64,000 bases of DNA from an uncultured Eubacteriales bacterium (GCA_949292775.1 CASFBL010000009.1:1-64000), one strand, 5' to 3'; shown: positions 28,401-37,471, counted from the first letter of the stretch. The notes: generated by a model from the sequence alone, not told the origin. A program made the numbers and translations.

Positions 28401-29010
28401 GCGCCGGCGAATAGACAGCGGGAATTTCGCGAAGCCAGCGTTCCGGCGACGGGTAAACCTGTGCATTTCTGAAAAGTGTTAAAATTGCATCTTTCAGCGT
28501 CGCGTCGGAGCTGCCGAGCGCAAAAAGGTTGGAAAGGTCACGAAACGCGGCGCTCTTTTTTTCGCACAATGTGTTGACGCAATTTGTGACGACCTCGTCC
28601 TCCAGTGCGGCGCGCTCGCTGTCGTCCAGCATTCGGAAGTCCGGCGCAATGCCGAGTTCGTGGAAGTAGCGTTTAACGACAGTCGAGCAAAAGCTGTCAA
28701 TCGTGCAGATTTCTGCCGAAGGCAGCAGCATTTGCTGACGGCGAAGGTAAGCGTTTGTCGGGTTTTGTTCGAGCTTTTGAGACAGAACCTTGCCGATGCG
28801 TTCGCGCATTTCCGCGGCAGCGGCTTTGGTAAATGTCACAATCAAAAAGCGGTCAATCGGGTGGGGGTTCGCAGTGTCACAAACCATTTGAATCACGCGT
28901 TCGACAAGCACGGCGGTTTTGCCGGAGCCCGCCGCGGCGGAAACCAGCATAGAGCCCCCGCGCGCATAAATGGCATGTTTTTGTTCATCGGTCCAATCGC
29001 GTGCGCTCAT
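25474..29010 (-). CDS. addA: Helicase-nuclease AddA
   Basis: Catalytic helicase and nuclease subunit of AddAB, the Firmicute counterpart of RecBCD that processes double-strand breaks for recombination. The UvrD-type Walker A motif SAAAGSGKTAVLVERV is near residue 25 and the Walker B FLDEYQDTNEMQD is in the first half. Helicase motif VVRIMTIHKSKGLEFPVV follows, and the C-terminal RecB-type nuclease has LVDYKTDR. At 1178 residues it is full length. Its start overlaps the addB stop by one base (TAATG), so the two subunits are coupled. Confidence 0.97.
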   Translation of the reverse strand: MSARDWTDEQKHAIYARGGSMLVSAAAGSGKTAVLVERVIQMVCDTANPHPIDRFLIVTFTKAAAAEMRERIGKVLSQKLEQNPTNAYLRRQQMLLPSAEICTIDSFCSTVVKRYFHELGIAPDFRMLDDSERAALEDEVVTNCVNTLCEKKSAAFRDLSNLFALGSSDATLKDAILTLFRNAQVYPSPERWLREIPAVYSPALSIQESIWYPLVLQNVRDCLDEGKRTAQQALDLMCDDAPLAEAYAPAIESDLQMICELDALASSDSWDALLEAAQGYKNKKEKFKRVPKEYKDSAIQANVKALRERAKKSIESIPELMPCSEQEFQEDMAFLQPVVQLLIDTVCAFSEALFAEKLTQNAYEFNDISHMTLSLVVTQERDGSYRKTAVADALREKYDYIFLDEYQDTNEMQDLLFSAISRDEQNLFMVGDIKQSIYGFRLAMPELFLNRRASYADFDGKTFPARITLDRNFRSRKTVAKGINFMFDRLMTPEIGGVDYRATERLNPAAKFNEQEDPPLELHLLTSNAPTETGKLPEAEYLAGLIEKLIESGMLVTGKDGEKRPVRYGDICILMRALGNAPKYRDALENAGVPAFYQKKGGFFSMQEIRVIFSLLKTINNPLQDVPLAACLMSPIWGFAPDELAEIKLSSQEETLFQKMQMSETAKCKNFLAEYNALRALSVTLSPAALLRTIYERTGFMAIAGAMNGGDNRKLNLLLLLEYAQTYTDNGKTGLSGFLRYLEKLEANEAKLEAATGVSEYADVVRIMTIHKSKGLEFPVVILANCGKQFNQTDQRQKLLIHPAFKLGLRIYDSARRRIYTSLPYVTTQLAKDIDAKAEELRVLYVALTRAKEKLILVGSGSYTHRLPKIVDRAATVAGDETLPAAFVRGVNSYLDWIIAALVHHPEAETLRALSEFPMIPKAAADFHLQVFCDEPFTAEMKETESAEPALPTDEWLSYIASRVEYAYPGLPLSVCPAKVSASALNESDTGFTFFATAKPAFLGKGGMTPAMRGTATHRFVEVCDFAAAKADLEQEINRLQSRGFLTPEACEMLDRDALQAFLHSALLERMQKADALYREQKFTVFFPASEVQGDISAEFSSSCVLVQGVIDCVFCENGQLVLVDYKTDRTKNEDTLKERYKKQLAVYKRAAEEMFEMPVKCAVLYAFDLKKEVLVNI

Positions 29011-32000
29011 TACTGTTCCTCCCCTTCCGTTTCGAGTATTTTTTTCACGGCGGCAAATGTGCCGTAGTTCGGGAGTTCCCGAACGGTGTCGCCTTCTTCA
29101 TAACCGCAGACGGCTTTAAAGTCGCAATATTTACAAGCCGCATTTTCGCTTTTGTTATATGCCGGCAAGACGGGAATTTCGCCCCGGTGCAGGCGCTCTG
29201 CCATTTCCCGTAAGTTTTTGTCCATATGCTCTTTCAGGGTGTCAAACACCTTTTGACTCAACAAATTCCCTTTGAAGCCACCCTTATCGGCGCTAACCGG
29301 GATAAAGCGACCGGAAACGGAAGAATCCATGCCGAGAACGACATCGGTGTTATCCAAAACCACACCGTCCATACGGCTGTTTTCCAAGCGTTTTTCCAAA
29401 ATCTCTTGGTCATCGGCATTTCGCGAAAGCTTATCCTCCACCGTCTTTGCCTGAAAATACAAAACGCCCGCCGGCATAATATCGCCGTAACGATCTTCTC
29501 CGTTTTCGCAAATTGCAAACAGGTAAATGAGCATTTGCATATTTAAGCCCGACAGCACCTGAGACATATCAAATTTTTTGCCGCCGGATTTATAATCAAT
29601 CACGCGAAGATAGCTTTTTCCGTCTTTTTCCATCACGTCCACGCGGTCAACCGAGCCGATAATCCGTATAGAGCCGCCGTCAGAAAGCGACAAACGGTAA
29701 GGCTGAATGTTGCCGTCCGGCCCAATGGAAAGTTCAAAATCGGTCGGAATAAAGGCGCTCACGGAAAATTCGGCAATCAAGCGTTTTATCACGTCAAACA
29801 CCGTGTCGCAAAGGTTATGAAGAAGAAACATAAACCGCGGTTCTTTGTCGGCGCCTCCGCCGAGTTTTTCCTCAATATATTCCTCTAAAACCGTCTGGAT
29901 TTTTTCGTGCAAAGTATCGTCGGACATCTCATGCAAGGCGTCACGGTCGTTTTCCGACAGGATTTTTTCAAGGCAATGGTGAATAAATGTACCGCTTTGT
30001 GCAAAATCCAGCTCCGCTTTCTTTAAAGGGTTCAGATTTAAGCCGAATTTGCAGAAATAGGAAAACGGACATTTATAAAACACTTCTGCTTTAGAAGCGG
30101 AAATCAGTATATCTTTTTTGAACAGGCGTTCGGCAAGCTCGGGGTCTTGAAACGCTGTCGGCAGGTGTAAAATCGCTTTTTCCACAGCCGATTCCCGCGC
30201 CTTGTAATCTTCACGCGCACGGAAATAGGCTATCAGAGAAGCCGAAAGCGGCGTATTTTCCGTAAATTGCGCCACCATAGTCTCAAACGCTTCCGCCGCG
30301 CTTTCCACGCGGTTCTCGGGCGGCAAGGTGTAAGCGTCCGTCACGGCAATTTGCGGAAAAATATCTTGCATTTCTGAAATAATTTCAGAAGGCGAAAGCC
30401 CGTTGCCGCGGTAATCCGCCAACGCATAAGAAACCGTCAGTCTTTCGCGTGGGAGCGTCATGGCGTAATAGGCATAGAAATATTCATCTACCGCCTTGAA
30501 TTCCGCAGTTTCGGTCAGCTGAACGCCTAAAGATTCCAAGGTTTTGCGCTCGGTATCGCTCAAAATACCGTCGGTCGGCGGTGTTTGCGGGAAACAGCCG
30601 CTGTTCGTACCCACCAAAAATACAGCGCGCGGCGGCGCGATACGGATACGGTCGGCAGCGCCGACGGTAATCACATCAAGTCCCTGCGGAATCTGCCCCA
30701 AATCGACACACCCCAGCAAAACGGAAAACAACTCGCGGTAACGCTTCGCGGACAAGACGGATTCGCCGATTGCGAGCGCCAGTTTGTTGAGCATGTCCAT
30801 CAGCATTTCCCAAACGGTGTTCTGTTGTTCAGCGACGGCAGTCTGGCCGTTTGCTGCTAACTGCTGCGCTAAAGTCTTGAGGCTTTCGCCGGCGTGCACC
30901 GCTTGCAGAAAATCGTAAAGCATGCGGGATTTATCTAATCCTGACGCGGATTCAAATTCTTTCCGAAACGCGAGCACGGGGCCGACTGCACGGCGGCGCA
31001 ATTCGTTTAATTTCGCAAGCTTTTTCTCTTCTCGCTCCTGCATCTCGCGCCCGAGCCCGGCGGGGTTCCCGGTGAAATCCGACCGCCATTTTGCACGGTC
31101 GACATTCCACATAACCGCATAATTTTCAAGGTCGGCGGCTTCGTCGGCGGCAAGCCCTGCAAGCCCGGTTTTCAAATAGCGCAGCAGCACTTCCGTTGTG
31201 ATGCCGTCGGCGGCTATATCCAAAAGGCCGGAAATCATTTGCATTAACGGCTGCATATTAACCGGCTGGCGTTTGTCTTCAAAAAACGGCAGGCCGAATT
31301 TTTGAAACGCGGCGTTAAGCTCGTGGTCGTAGGTGTCTTTTCTTCGTTCAATAACGGCAATATCGCCGGCACGGTAGTTCTCTTCGCGCAGAAGCTTTCG
31401 AATTTCGCGCGCGACAAAATCGCTTTCATCGGTTCGGTTAGCGGCAGAGAAAATTTGTAATCCGACAGGCGTGTCGGAAAACGCTTCTTTTTGCGCACGG
31501 AAAACATTTTCTTCCAGTGCGCGCAATTCCGGCGTTTTGCTGTCTTCTGCAGCTGTGCAAAGCACAGGTTTTGCGACAGGCACAGAAATTCGGGCGCACA
31601 CGCGCTTGAGCTTTTCCACCTCATCGCGGATATTATCAAATAGCAAGGCATCTTCGCTTTTTGCTGCATCCATGCAAAAAGTGATATATACATCTTTGCA
31701 GCGGCGAAGCATGGCCGCAATGACATTTCGCTCTTGCTTTGTAAAGCCGCAGAATGTGTCAAGCACGACAGTTTTACCGTCAAAATAATCCGTTTCCGGA
31801 ATCAGGTCTGCCAAGCGCGTCAGCAAATCGGTGTCATCGGAGAAGCGGTCGTGCACAAGTGCGTTATAAAGGTCTGTAATTTGAGAAAGCTCAGAAAGTT
31901 TATGTTTGAGTGTGCCGTCAGGTAAGGCTGCCCCTGCCTGTTCGAGGGCATCTGTGGTAACGGCGCACTGTTTTAATTCAGTAGAAAAAGTAACAAGGCT

Positions 32001-32354
32001 TTTCAGCAATGCAGGGCGGCCGATAAACTTCTGATAAATTTCTGCGTTTTCCCCCAAGCCTTCCAAAGCAAGGCTCATTAAGACCGCGCGTGTTCCGTCG
32101 TCGATTTTTGGCTTGACATTGGGTGCATATATAGAAAGGACGGTTTCGGCAAGCCTTGAAAAGCTAAGGATTTCAAGGTTCAGCATATTTTTCGGCCCAA
32201 CTTTTTCAAGCATGGCACGCTCGGTTTCAAATGAAAACTGCTCCGGTACAATCAGAATCAGCCCCTGCTCACCCGAAAGTAATTTATCGGATAAAAGCTT
32301 TCGCACATATTCGGTTTTGCCACTGCCGTTTCTGCCGAAAACAAAACGAAGCAT
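29010..32354 (-). CDS. addB: Helicase-nuclease AddB
   Basis: Second subunit of AddAB, carrying one nuclease site and, in Bacillus, Chi recognition. It opens with the P-loop FVFGRNGSGKTEYVRKLL and has the family text LIVPEQFSFETERAML. The C-terminal nuclease has RVIDYKSGGKKFDMSQ. The Fe-S cluster Cys are visible as one in FYKCPFSYFCKF and the late group CKYCDFKAVCGYE. The 1114-residue length is normal. It precedes addA in the usual addB-addA order. No promoter was identified with confidence in the 180 bp shared with the divergent amidase gene. Confidence 0.97.
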   Translation of the reverse strand: MLRFVFGRNGSGKTEYVRKLLSDKLLSGEQGLILIVPEQFSFETERAMLEKVGPKNMLNLEILSFSRLAETVLSIYAPNVKPKIDDGTRAVLMSLALEGLGENAEIYQKFIGRPALLKSLVTFSTELKQCAVTTDALEQAGAALPDGTLKHKLSELSQITDLYNALVHDRFSDDTDLLTRLADLIPETDYFDGKTVVLDTFCGFTKQERNVIAAMLRRCKDVYITFCMDAAKSEDALLFDNIRDEVEKLKRVCARISVPVAKPVLCTAAEDSKTPELRALEENVFRAQKEAFSDTPVGLQIFSAANRTDESDFVAREIRKLLREENYRAGDIAVIERRKDTYDHELNAAFQKFGLPFFEDKRQPVNMQPLMQMISGLLDIAADGITTEVLLRYLKTGLAGLAADEAADLENYAVMWNVDRAKWRSDFTGNPAGLGREMQEREEKKLAKLNELRRRAVGPVLAFRKEFESASGLDKSRMLYDFLQAVHAGESLKTLAQQLAANGQTAVAEQQNTVWEMLMDMLNKLALAIGESVLSAKRYRELFSVLLGCVDLGQIPQGLDVITVGAADRIRIAPPRAVFLVGTNSGCFPQTPPTDGILSDTERKTLESLGVQLTETAEFKAVDEYFYAYYAMTLPRERLTVSYALADYRGNGLSPSEIISEMQDIFPQIAVTDAYTLPPENRVESAAEAFETMVAQFTENTPLSASLIAYFRAREDYKARESAVEKAILHLPTAFQDPELAERLFKKDILISASKAEVFYKCPFSYFCKFGLNLNPLKKAELDFAQSGTFIHHCLEKILSENDRDALHEMSDDTLHEKIQTVLEEYIEEKLGGGADKEPRFMFLLHNLCDTVFDVIKRLIAEFSVSAFIPTDFELSIGPDGNIQPYRLSLSDGGSIRIIGSVDRVDVMEKDGKSYLRVIDYKSGGKKFDMSQVLSGLNMQMLIYLFAICENGEDRYGDIMPAGVLYFQAKTVEDKLSRNADDQEILEKRLENSRMDGVVLDNTDVVLGMDSSVSGRFIPVSADKGGFKGNLLSQKVFDTLKEHMDKNLREMAERLHRGEIPVLPAYNKSENAACKYCDFKAVCGYEEGDTVRELPNYGTFAAVKKILETEGEEQ

Positions 32355-32550
32355 AATTCCTACCGCCTTTCTGTAAATCAGAAATATTTTAGCATACCCG
32401 TGCCCAGTTTACAACAAGGGCTTTTTTCATAAGTCCGATGTTTCGGACATAAACTGCAATGTTATGTTGAATTCTTTAATAATTCTTAAGGTTCGTTTTG
32501 ATTGCTTGCGATTTTTCAGAAAAAGAGTATAGTTTTTAGTGGTGATTAAA

Positions 32551-33249
32551 TTGAAAAGGAGAAAAATCGGCCGTTCCAAAAAACAGAATATCCGGCTTGT
32601 GCGCATCCTGTTTTTGGCGCTCATTGCCGCTGTGCTGGTCGGCGGTACAATATTTGCCGTTTACATACACGAAAGCGTTCCCGAAATTTCAGTGTGTCTT
32701 GACGCGGGGCACGGCGACCATGACCCCGGGGCAATCAACGGCAACCGGCAGGAAAAAGATGACAACCTGCGTATTGCGCTGCTTGTTCGAGATAACTTGG
32801 AGGCCAAAGGAATTCGCGTTTATATGACGCGTGAAGACGACACCTTTTTAAGTTTGGAAGAACGCTGTGCGCTTGCAAACCGAAAAAAATGCACGCTGTT
32901 TGTTTCATTGCATCGCAACAGTGCTGAAAGCGGCAGCGGTGTGGAAGTATGGGTACAAAATACACCGGGGAAAACCGACTGGGCGCTTGCAGAAAATATT
33001 TTAAACGGACTGAGCGAAGCCGGGATTTCAAAAGCCCGCGGTGTGAAAAGCGGCTATGTACACAACCCGGACGGCAACTATTATGTCAACGCTCACACCA
33101 AAATGCCGAGTTGTCTTGTGGAGCTCGGGTTCATCACCAGCGACACGGACAACGCCCTGTTTGACGAGCATTTAAACGATTACGCAAAAGAAATTGCAGA
33201 CGCAATAGAAAAAACTTTACAAGAACAGACTCAAACAACCGAAGCATAA
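32551..33249 (+). CDS. N-acetylmuramoyl-L-alanine amidase, CwlD-like
   Basis: Zinc amidase (Amidase_3) cleaving the MurNAc-L-Ala bond. One N-terminal membrane anchor (IRLVRILFLALIAAVLVGGT) is followed by the catalytic domain: zinc ligands in VCLDAGHGDHDPGA, NRQEKDDNL (Glu) and LFVSLHRNSA (His), and the catalytic Glu in CLVELGFITSDTDN. About 232 residues with a single domain and no binding repeats resembles CwlD, which acts in spore cortex muramic-lactam formation. The start is uncertain: TTG at 32551 has GGTGAT upstream, whereas two GTG codons at 32539-32544 lack a site. A general cell-wall amidase is the alternative. Confidence 0.88.
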   Translation: MKRRKIGRSKKQNIRLVRILFLALIAAVLVGGTIFAVYIHESVPEISVCLDAGHGDHDPGAINGNRQEKDDNLRIALLVRDNLEAKGIRVYMTREDDTFLSLEERCALANRKKCTLFVSLHRNSAESGSGVEVWVQNTPGKTDWALAENILNGLSEAGISKARGVKSGYVHNPDGNYYVNAHTKMPSCLVELGFITSDTDNALFDEHLNDYAKEIADAIEKTLQEQTQTTEA

Positions 33250-33288
33250 AAACAACGCTCTGTAAAAACAGAGCGTTTTGTTTTTTTA
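33248..33288. terminator. Bidirectional Rho-independent terminator
   Basis: AACGCTCTG / CAGAGCGTT stem with A and T runs, between the convergent amidase and glycosylase genes. Confidence 0.85.
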
Positions 33289-33801
33289 TTCGGTTTGCAG
33301 AATGACTTGCCACGCCGAAAGCAGGCGTTCCATGTTCCAAGCGGCGTTGGCCGGGCTTGTGGACGGTAAGCAAACAGATTGTATGCCTGTTGTTTTGAAA
33401 ATATAGCGCATATAAAGCGCATCTGCCGTTTTTCCGTTGGTAAAAATCTTTCTGACACCGCTTGCTTTTAAAATCGGGGTAATATCGTTTGGCTTTGCGT
33501 TGCGGATGCTGCTGTCTGCGGAGCCGACGATTTCGCAGGAAGCGATAACATCCCAAAGGGCAATTCCGTTTTGCAGCGCCAGCTTTTTCTTTTCTTCAAC
33601 GCTCGCCGGGACAGGTTCGCCGGTCAGAGCGGCGAGCACCGGCCAAAACCGATTTTGGGGGTGCCCGTAAAAAAACTGCTGTTCGCGGGATTTGACCGAG
33701 GGAAAACTGCCGAGGATCAGCACCCGGCTGTTTTCATTATACAGCGGGCCGAACGGATGCAAAACAAGCTGCGGTGCAAGCGGATTTTCTGATTTTGCCA
33801 T
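33286..33801 (-). CDS. DNA-deoxyinosine glycosylase (uracil-DNA glycosylase superfamily)
   Basis: Base-excision repair enzyme of the family-6 type (hypoxanthine-DNA glycosylase), removing hypoxanthine that results from adenine deamination. Motif 1 reads RVLILGSFPSVKSREQQFFY followed by GHPQNRFWPVL, and the C-terminal motif is LPSTSPANAAW. This motif pair is that of the deoxyinosine glycosylases rather than of Mug or UdgB. The length of 171 residues fits. ATG at 33801 follows GGGAG; a GTG five codons upstream overlaps that site. It is flanked by terminators on both sides and so is monocistronic. Confidence 0.88.
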   Translation of the reverse strand: MAKSENPLAPQLVLHPFGPLYNENSRVLILGSFPSVKSREQQFFYGHPQNRFWPVLAALTGEPVPASVEEKKKLALQNGIALWDVIASCEIVGSADSSIRNAKPNDITPILKASGVRKIFTNGKTADALYMRYIFKTTGIQSVCLPSTSPANAAWNMERLLSAWQVILQTE

Positions 33802-33815
33802 TACATTATCTCCCA

Positions 33816-33845
33816 CAAAAAAGGACGGCTTTGCGCCGTCCTTTC
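33816..33845 (-). terminator. Rho-independent terminator after upp
   Basis: AAAGGACGGC / GCCGTCCTTT stem; a T run follows on the minus strand. It overlaps the upstream region of the glycosylase gene. Confidence 0.75.
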
Positions 33846-33854
33846 GTTGTTTGC

Positions 33855-34484
33855 TTATTTTGTGCCGAAAATACGGTCGCCCGCATCGCCAAGACCGGGA
33901 ACGATATAGCTGTGCTCATCGAGTTTCTCGTCGAGCGCGGCACAGAAAATATCGACATCGGGGTGCGCGGTCGTCAGCGCTTCAAGCCCCTCGGGCGCGG
34001 CAATGATGCCCATAAATTTAATTGACTTCGGATGATAGGTCTTGATTTGTGTAATTGCATCAATCGCGGAACCGCCGGTTGCGAGCATCGGGTCAAGCAC
34101 AATGACTTCGCGCTGCGAAATATCCGACGGCAGCTTGCAATAATACGGAACGGGCTTTACAGTCTCCGGGTCGCGGTACATACCGATATGCCCGACCTTT
34201 GCAGACGGCACCAGCTCGAGCACACCGCCGAGCATGCCTGTGCCGGCGCGAAGAATCGGCACAAATGCGAGTGTTTTGCCGGAAATGACCTTGGTCTTTG
34301 CCATAGAAATCGGGGTTTCAATTTCAACTTCCATAAGCGGCAGGTCGCGGGTTGCTTCGTAGCACATCAGCATGGCAATTTCCTGCACCAAAGCGCGGAA
34401 CTCTTTTGACCCGGTATTTTTGTCACGCAGAAGCGTCAGCTTGTGCTGAATCAGCGGATGATTCGTAATGGTAACCTTTCCCAT
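33855..34484 (-). CDS. upp: Uracil phosphoribosyltransferase
   Basis: Pyrimidine salvage enzyme joining uracil and PRPP to give UMP. Visible signatures are the N-terminal [31 protein letters not shown], and the PRPP-binding loop [18 protein letters not shown]. It ends with the uracil-binding region [16 protein letters not shown]. The 209 residues are typical. A well-formed promoter lies about 40 bp upstream and a hairpin follows, so it is transcribed alone. Confidence 0.97.
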   Translation of the reverse strand: MGKVTITNHPLIQHKLTLLRDKNTGSKEFRALVQEIAMLMCYEATRDLPLMEVEIETPISMAKTKVISGKTLAFVPILRAGTGMLGGVLELVPSAKVGHIGMYRDPETVKPVPYYCKLPSDISQREVIVLDPMLATGGSAIDAITQIKTYHPKSIKFMGIIAAPEGLEALTTAHPDVDIFCAALDEKLDEHSYIVPGLGDAGDRIFGTK

Positions 34485-34521
34485 AAAGCGCCTCCAAAAA
34501 GCTTTAGATTTTTTCTTGTCT

Positions 34522-34550
34522 ATTATATAACAGTCCGAAAGAAATTACAA
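34522..34550 (-). promoter_or_regulatory. SigA-type promoter of upp
   Basis: TTGTAA (34545-34550) and TATAAT (34522-34527) on the minus strand, 17 bp apart. Confidence 0.75.
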
Positions 34551-34583
34551 GAATTTTGTCACTGAAAATCCGGTGTTCGCATT

Positions 34584-35027
34584 TCAGCGCTGGCTTTGCT
34601 CGATTGCCGTAATCTGATCAACACGGCGCTGATGGCGTCCGCCTTCAAATTCTGTATTTAAAAAGACATCGACAAGCTCGCAGGCCAGACCCGCTCCGAC
34701 AACGCGGCCGCCCATGCACAGCACATTGGCATTGTTGTGCAGGCGTGTGTATTTTGCACTAAAATAATCCGAGCAGCATGCGGCGCGGATGCCATGAACC
34801 TTATTTGCCGCCATGGAAATGCCAATCCCCGTTCCGCAGCAAAGAATACCAAGGCTGCCCTCGTCGGCGAGAAGCTTTTCACAAGTTGCCTGTGCAATCG
34901 GCGCATAATCAACCGACTCCGCCGAATGCGTACCGCAATCCTCCACTTCGTAGCCCTGCTCCAGCAAATGCTGTTTGATGGCCTCTTTCAATTCAAATCC
35001 GCCGTGATCGGCACCCAAGTAAATCAT
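34584..35027 (-). CDS. rpiB: Ribose-5-phosphate isomerase B
   Basis: Interconverts ribose 5-phosphate and ribulose 5-phosphate in the pentose phosphate pathway. The N-terminal YLGADHGGFELKEAIKQHL, the catalytic loop GILCCGTGIGISMAANK (with the active-site Cys), and the closing TEFEGGRHQRRVDQI are diagnostic of RpiB/LacAB. The 147 residues are full length. It overlaps tsaB by four bases and is the last gene of the tsaE-tsaB-rpiB operon. Confidence 0.96.
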   Translation of the reverse strand: MIYLGADHGGFELKEAIKQHLLEQGYEVEDCGTHSAESVDYAPIAQATCEKLLADEGSLGILCCGTGIGISMAANKVHGIRAACCSDYFSAKYTRLHNNANVLCMGGRVVGAGLACELVDVFLNTEFEGGRHQRRVDQITAIEQSQR

Positions 35028-35743
35028 TTTATTTGCTCCTTTTTTTGTAATTCTTTTTGCTTGTTATTAAGCTCCCGTTCTGCCTGCGGCAAGCGCAAAT
35101 ACATTGGCAGCAAGCTGCCGGCCGGCACAGGACTTTCCCCTGCTTCCAGTTTTTTTGCGGCGAGGCAGGCAACACTGCTTGCACGCAAAAAGCGCAGAGG
35201 CTCATCCGCCGCAAAGCAGGGTTGTTCAAGCCGACTCGGAAGATACTCGACCGCTTTTTGCGTTCCGTCACCTGTTAAAAGAACCGGCAGCGAAAAAGCC
35301 TTCAGCGATTCAGCAAGGTCTGCAAGAGACATCGCCTTATCTTCCGTAAGGCGTTCCCCCTTTTGAAAGCAGGCGGTATAAACCTGGTCGCGCCGCGCGT
35401 CCATTACCGCACAAACCACGCCGTCAAAATGGCGGTGCGCATATGCGGCGGCTTCCAGCGCAGAAACGGCAAAGCACGGTTTCGCGGCAGCGTCCGCCAT
35501 ACCTTTTATAGCCGCAACTCCGATTCGGACGCCTGTAAACGAGCCCGGTCCGTTAGTCACGGCAAAAATATCAATGTCGTTCGGCTGTATGCGGCAGTTT
35601 TCCAACAGCTCTTGCGCCATTGACAAAAGCGTTTGGCTGTGCGTCAGCGGCACATGGGTAAAGCTTTCGCCAAGCAGCACGCCGTCGCCAAGAAGCGCTG
35701 CCCCGGCCGTAGCGCCGGCACAGTCTAAAGCAAAAATCGTCAT
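35024..35743 (-). CDS. tsaB: tRNA threonylcarbamoyladenosine biosynthesis protein TsaB
   Basis: Non-catalytic partner in the TsaBDE complex that makes t6A37 in ANN-decoding tRNAs. The N-terminus IFALDCAGATAGAALL and the conserved FAVTNGPGSFTGVRIGVAAI are typical of TsaB (YeaZ), an inactive relative of TsaD. It has 239 residues. It overlaps tsaE upstream and rpiB downstream by four bases each. tsaD and rimI, often adjacent, are not in this window, so tsaD must lie elsewhere. Confidence 0.95.
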   Translation of the reverse strand: MTIFALDCAGATAGAALLGDGVLLGESFTHVPLTHSQTLLSMAQELLENCRIQPNDIDIFAVTNGPGSFTGVRIGVAAIKGMADAAAKPCFAVSALEAAAYAHRHFDGVVCAVMDARRDQVYTACFQKGERLTEDKAMSLADLAESLKAFSLPVLLTGDGTQKAVEYLPSRLEQPCFAADEPLRFLRASSVACLAAKKLEAGESPVPAGSLLPMYLRLPQAERELNNKQKELQKKEQIK

Positions 35744-36171
35744 GCTTTTCCCTCCCAGCCGTCTATGTGGATAATCCGTTCATTTTCGGTGTTACCAAGC
35801 TCAATTGTAATCCGAACCGCGTCTTTCGGCAGGGCGTTTTCGATATTTTCGCTCCACTCCACGCAAAGGACACTGCCTGCGTCCATATATTCGAAAAATC
35901 CGGTGGAATCAAGGTCTTCCCAGGAATCCACCCGGTACATATCAAAATGACAAAGCTCCGCATTTTTGCCGTATACATTTACAATCGCAAAAGTAGGGCT
36001 GGAAACTTCACAGTCAATCCCCATGCCTTTTGCAACGCCCGTCACAAAAGCAGTTTTGCCCATGCCCATACCGCCGAAAAATGCAAGCACTTCCCCGCCT
36101 TTTAGCGTGCGGCCGATTTTTTCGCCGAGTGCAACAGTCTGCGCATAGCTTTGCGTTATAAAAGTCTGCAT
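35740..36171 (-). CDS. tsaE: tRNA threonylcarbamoyladenosine biosynthesis ATPase TsaE
   Basis: ATPase that resets the TsaBD complex during t6A synthesis. The P-loop AFFGGMGMGKTAFVTGVAKG lies near residue 30, followed by SSPTFAIVNVYG and the FDMYRVDSWEDLDSTGFFEY stretch characteristic of the family. ATG at 36171 is supported by GGTGAT five bases upstream; the open frame extends 24 codons further with no site. The product has 143 residues. It heads the tsaE-tsaB-rpiB operon and diverges from the RodA/FtsW gene. Confidence 0.95.
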   Translation of the reverse strand: MQTFITQSYAQTVALGEKIGRTLKGGEVLAFFGGMGMGKTAFVTGVAKGMGIDCEVSSPTFAIVNVYGKNAELCHFDMYRVDSWEDLDSTGFFEYMDAGSVLCVEWSENIENALPKDAVRITIELGNTENERIIHIDGWEGKA

Positions 36172-36226
36172 TTTATCACCGCCTGTCATTGTATCACGGT
36201 TTTCACCGTTCGTAAATACTTTTTGC

Positions 36227-36255
36227 TTGAATTTGGGGTACAACCATACTATAAT
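36227..36255 (+). promoter_or_regulatory. SigA-type promoter of the rodA/ftsW-like gene
   Basis: TTGAAT (36227-36232) and TATAAT (36250-36255), 17 bp apart, 27 bp upstream of the start codon. Confidence 0.75.
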
Positions 36256-36282
36256 ACAAACAGAACTTTGTGAGGTATTAAA

Positions 36283-37452
36283 ATGAAAAAACGACTGCGT
36301 TCTGTTCGGCTCTTTTTTAAAGAAACCGATTTGCTTTTATTGATAACCTGCATTATTACATCTGTTTTCGGCCTTTTGATGGTTTACAGCGCCACGCGCC
36401 ACAGCCTGAAAGACGGTCAGCTGTTTACCCGTGATTTTTTGATTATGTTGATTGCTGTTGCACTCGGCATTGTTTTGTGTTTGGTTGTCTCCTATTTCAA
36501 TTATGAGGTATTTACAAAATACTGGATATGGATTGGTGTAATCTGTATTGCCGCCATGCTTTTGCTGTTTAAATTCGGTACCGGCCCCAGCGAGCGGCCG
36601 GATGTGCACACTTGGCTGGATTTGAAAATCTTCAGCATTCAGCCGTCGGAGTTTGTTAAAATCGGTTTTATTATTACATTCAGCGTGCATTTGGAGCGGT
36701 TAAAGGACAAGCTGAACAAGCCTTTGAGTATTTTGCAGCTTGCCGTGCACGCCATTATTCCGACCTTTTTGGTTTTAAAGACAGGCGACATGGGTTCTGC
36801 GTTGGTTTTCCTTGTAATCACCGCTGCCATGCTGTTTGTCGCGGGCTTACATTGGGGGTATTTCCTTGGCGGTGTTGCGCTGGTTGCCGCCGCTGCGCCG
36901 CTTGTTTGGACCTATGTGTTTTCATCCATTCAAAAAGACCGTTTTTTGGCTCTGATTTACCCGGAGCTTTACCCAAGCATTATTTACCAGCAGGAGCGCG
37001 GCATAACCGCCATTGGCGCGGGCGGGATCACCGGACAGGGCTTGTTTAAAGGCGCCTATACGCAGGCAGGCGCTGTGCCGGAAAGCATGAACGATATGAT
37101 ATTTACCGTTGTTGGCGAGGAACTCGGCTTTGTAGGCTGCATTGCTGCACTTTTACTGCTTTGCTTTATTTGCGTTCGAATCATTTTAATCGGTAAAAAA
37201 TCGCGCGAGCGTTCCACCAATTTGATTTGCGACGGCATGGCCGCCATGATTATCGGGCAAGTGGTTATCAATGTCGGTATGTGTTTGATGCTTCTTCCGG
37301 TTATCGGCATTACGCTTCCCTTCTTCTCTGCCGGCGGCTCATCAAACCTTGCTGTATATCTTGGCATAGGGCTTGTTTTAAGCATTTATCGGCACAACTG
37401 TGATTCCGGCGCGGTAAATATCCGCGTATATGATTCTTTAAAAAACACTTAA
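36283..37452 (+). CDS. SEDS-family peptidoglycan glycosyltransferase, RodA/FtsW type
   Basis: Membrane glycosyltransferase polymerising lipid II in elongation, division or spore cortex formation together with a class B PBP. About ten membrane helices are predicted across 389 residues. Conserved family text includes WLDLKIFSIQPSEFVKIGFI, LKTGDMGSALVFLVI, and the late GEELGFVGCIAALLLL and LPFFSAGGSSNLAVYLGIG. The Asp in the LKTGDMGSAL region is at the position of the catalytic residue in RodA. The helix pattern is nearer to RodA, but FtsW and SpoVE cannot be excluded. It stands alone with promoter and terminator. Confidence 0.93.
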   Translation: MKKRLRSVRLFFKETDLLLLITCIITSVFGLLMVYSATRHSLKDGQLFTRDFLIMLIAVALGIVLCLVVSYFNYEVFTKYWIWIGVICIAAMLLLFKFGTGPSERPDVHTWLDLKIFSIQPSEFVKIGFIITFSVHLERLKDKLNKPLSILQLAVHAIIPTFLVLKTGDMGSALVFLVITAAMLFVAGLHWGYFLGGVALVAAAAPLVWTYVFSSIQKDRFLALIYPELYPSIIYQQERGITAIGAGGITGQGLFKGAYTQAGAVPESMNDMIFTVVGEELGFVGCIAALLLLCFICVRIILIGKKSRERSTNLICDGMAAMIIGQVVINVGMCLMLLPVIGITLPFFSAGGSSNLAVYLGIGLVLSIYRHNCDSGAVNIRVYDSLKNT

Positions 37453-37471
37453 AGATTTTGAATATAGAATG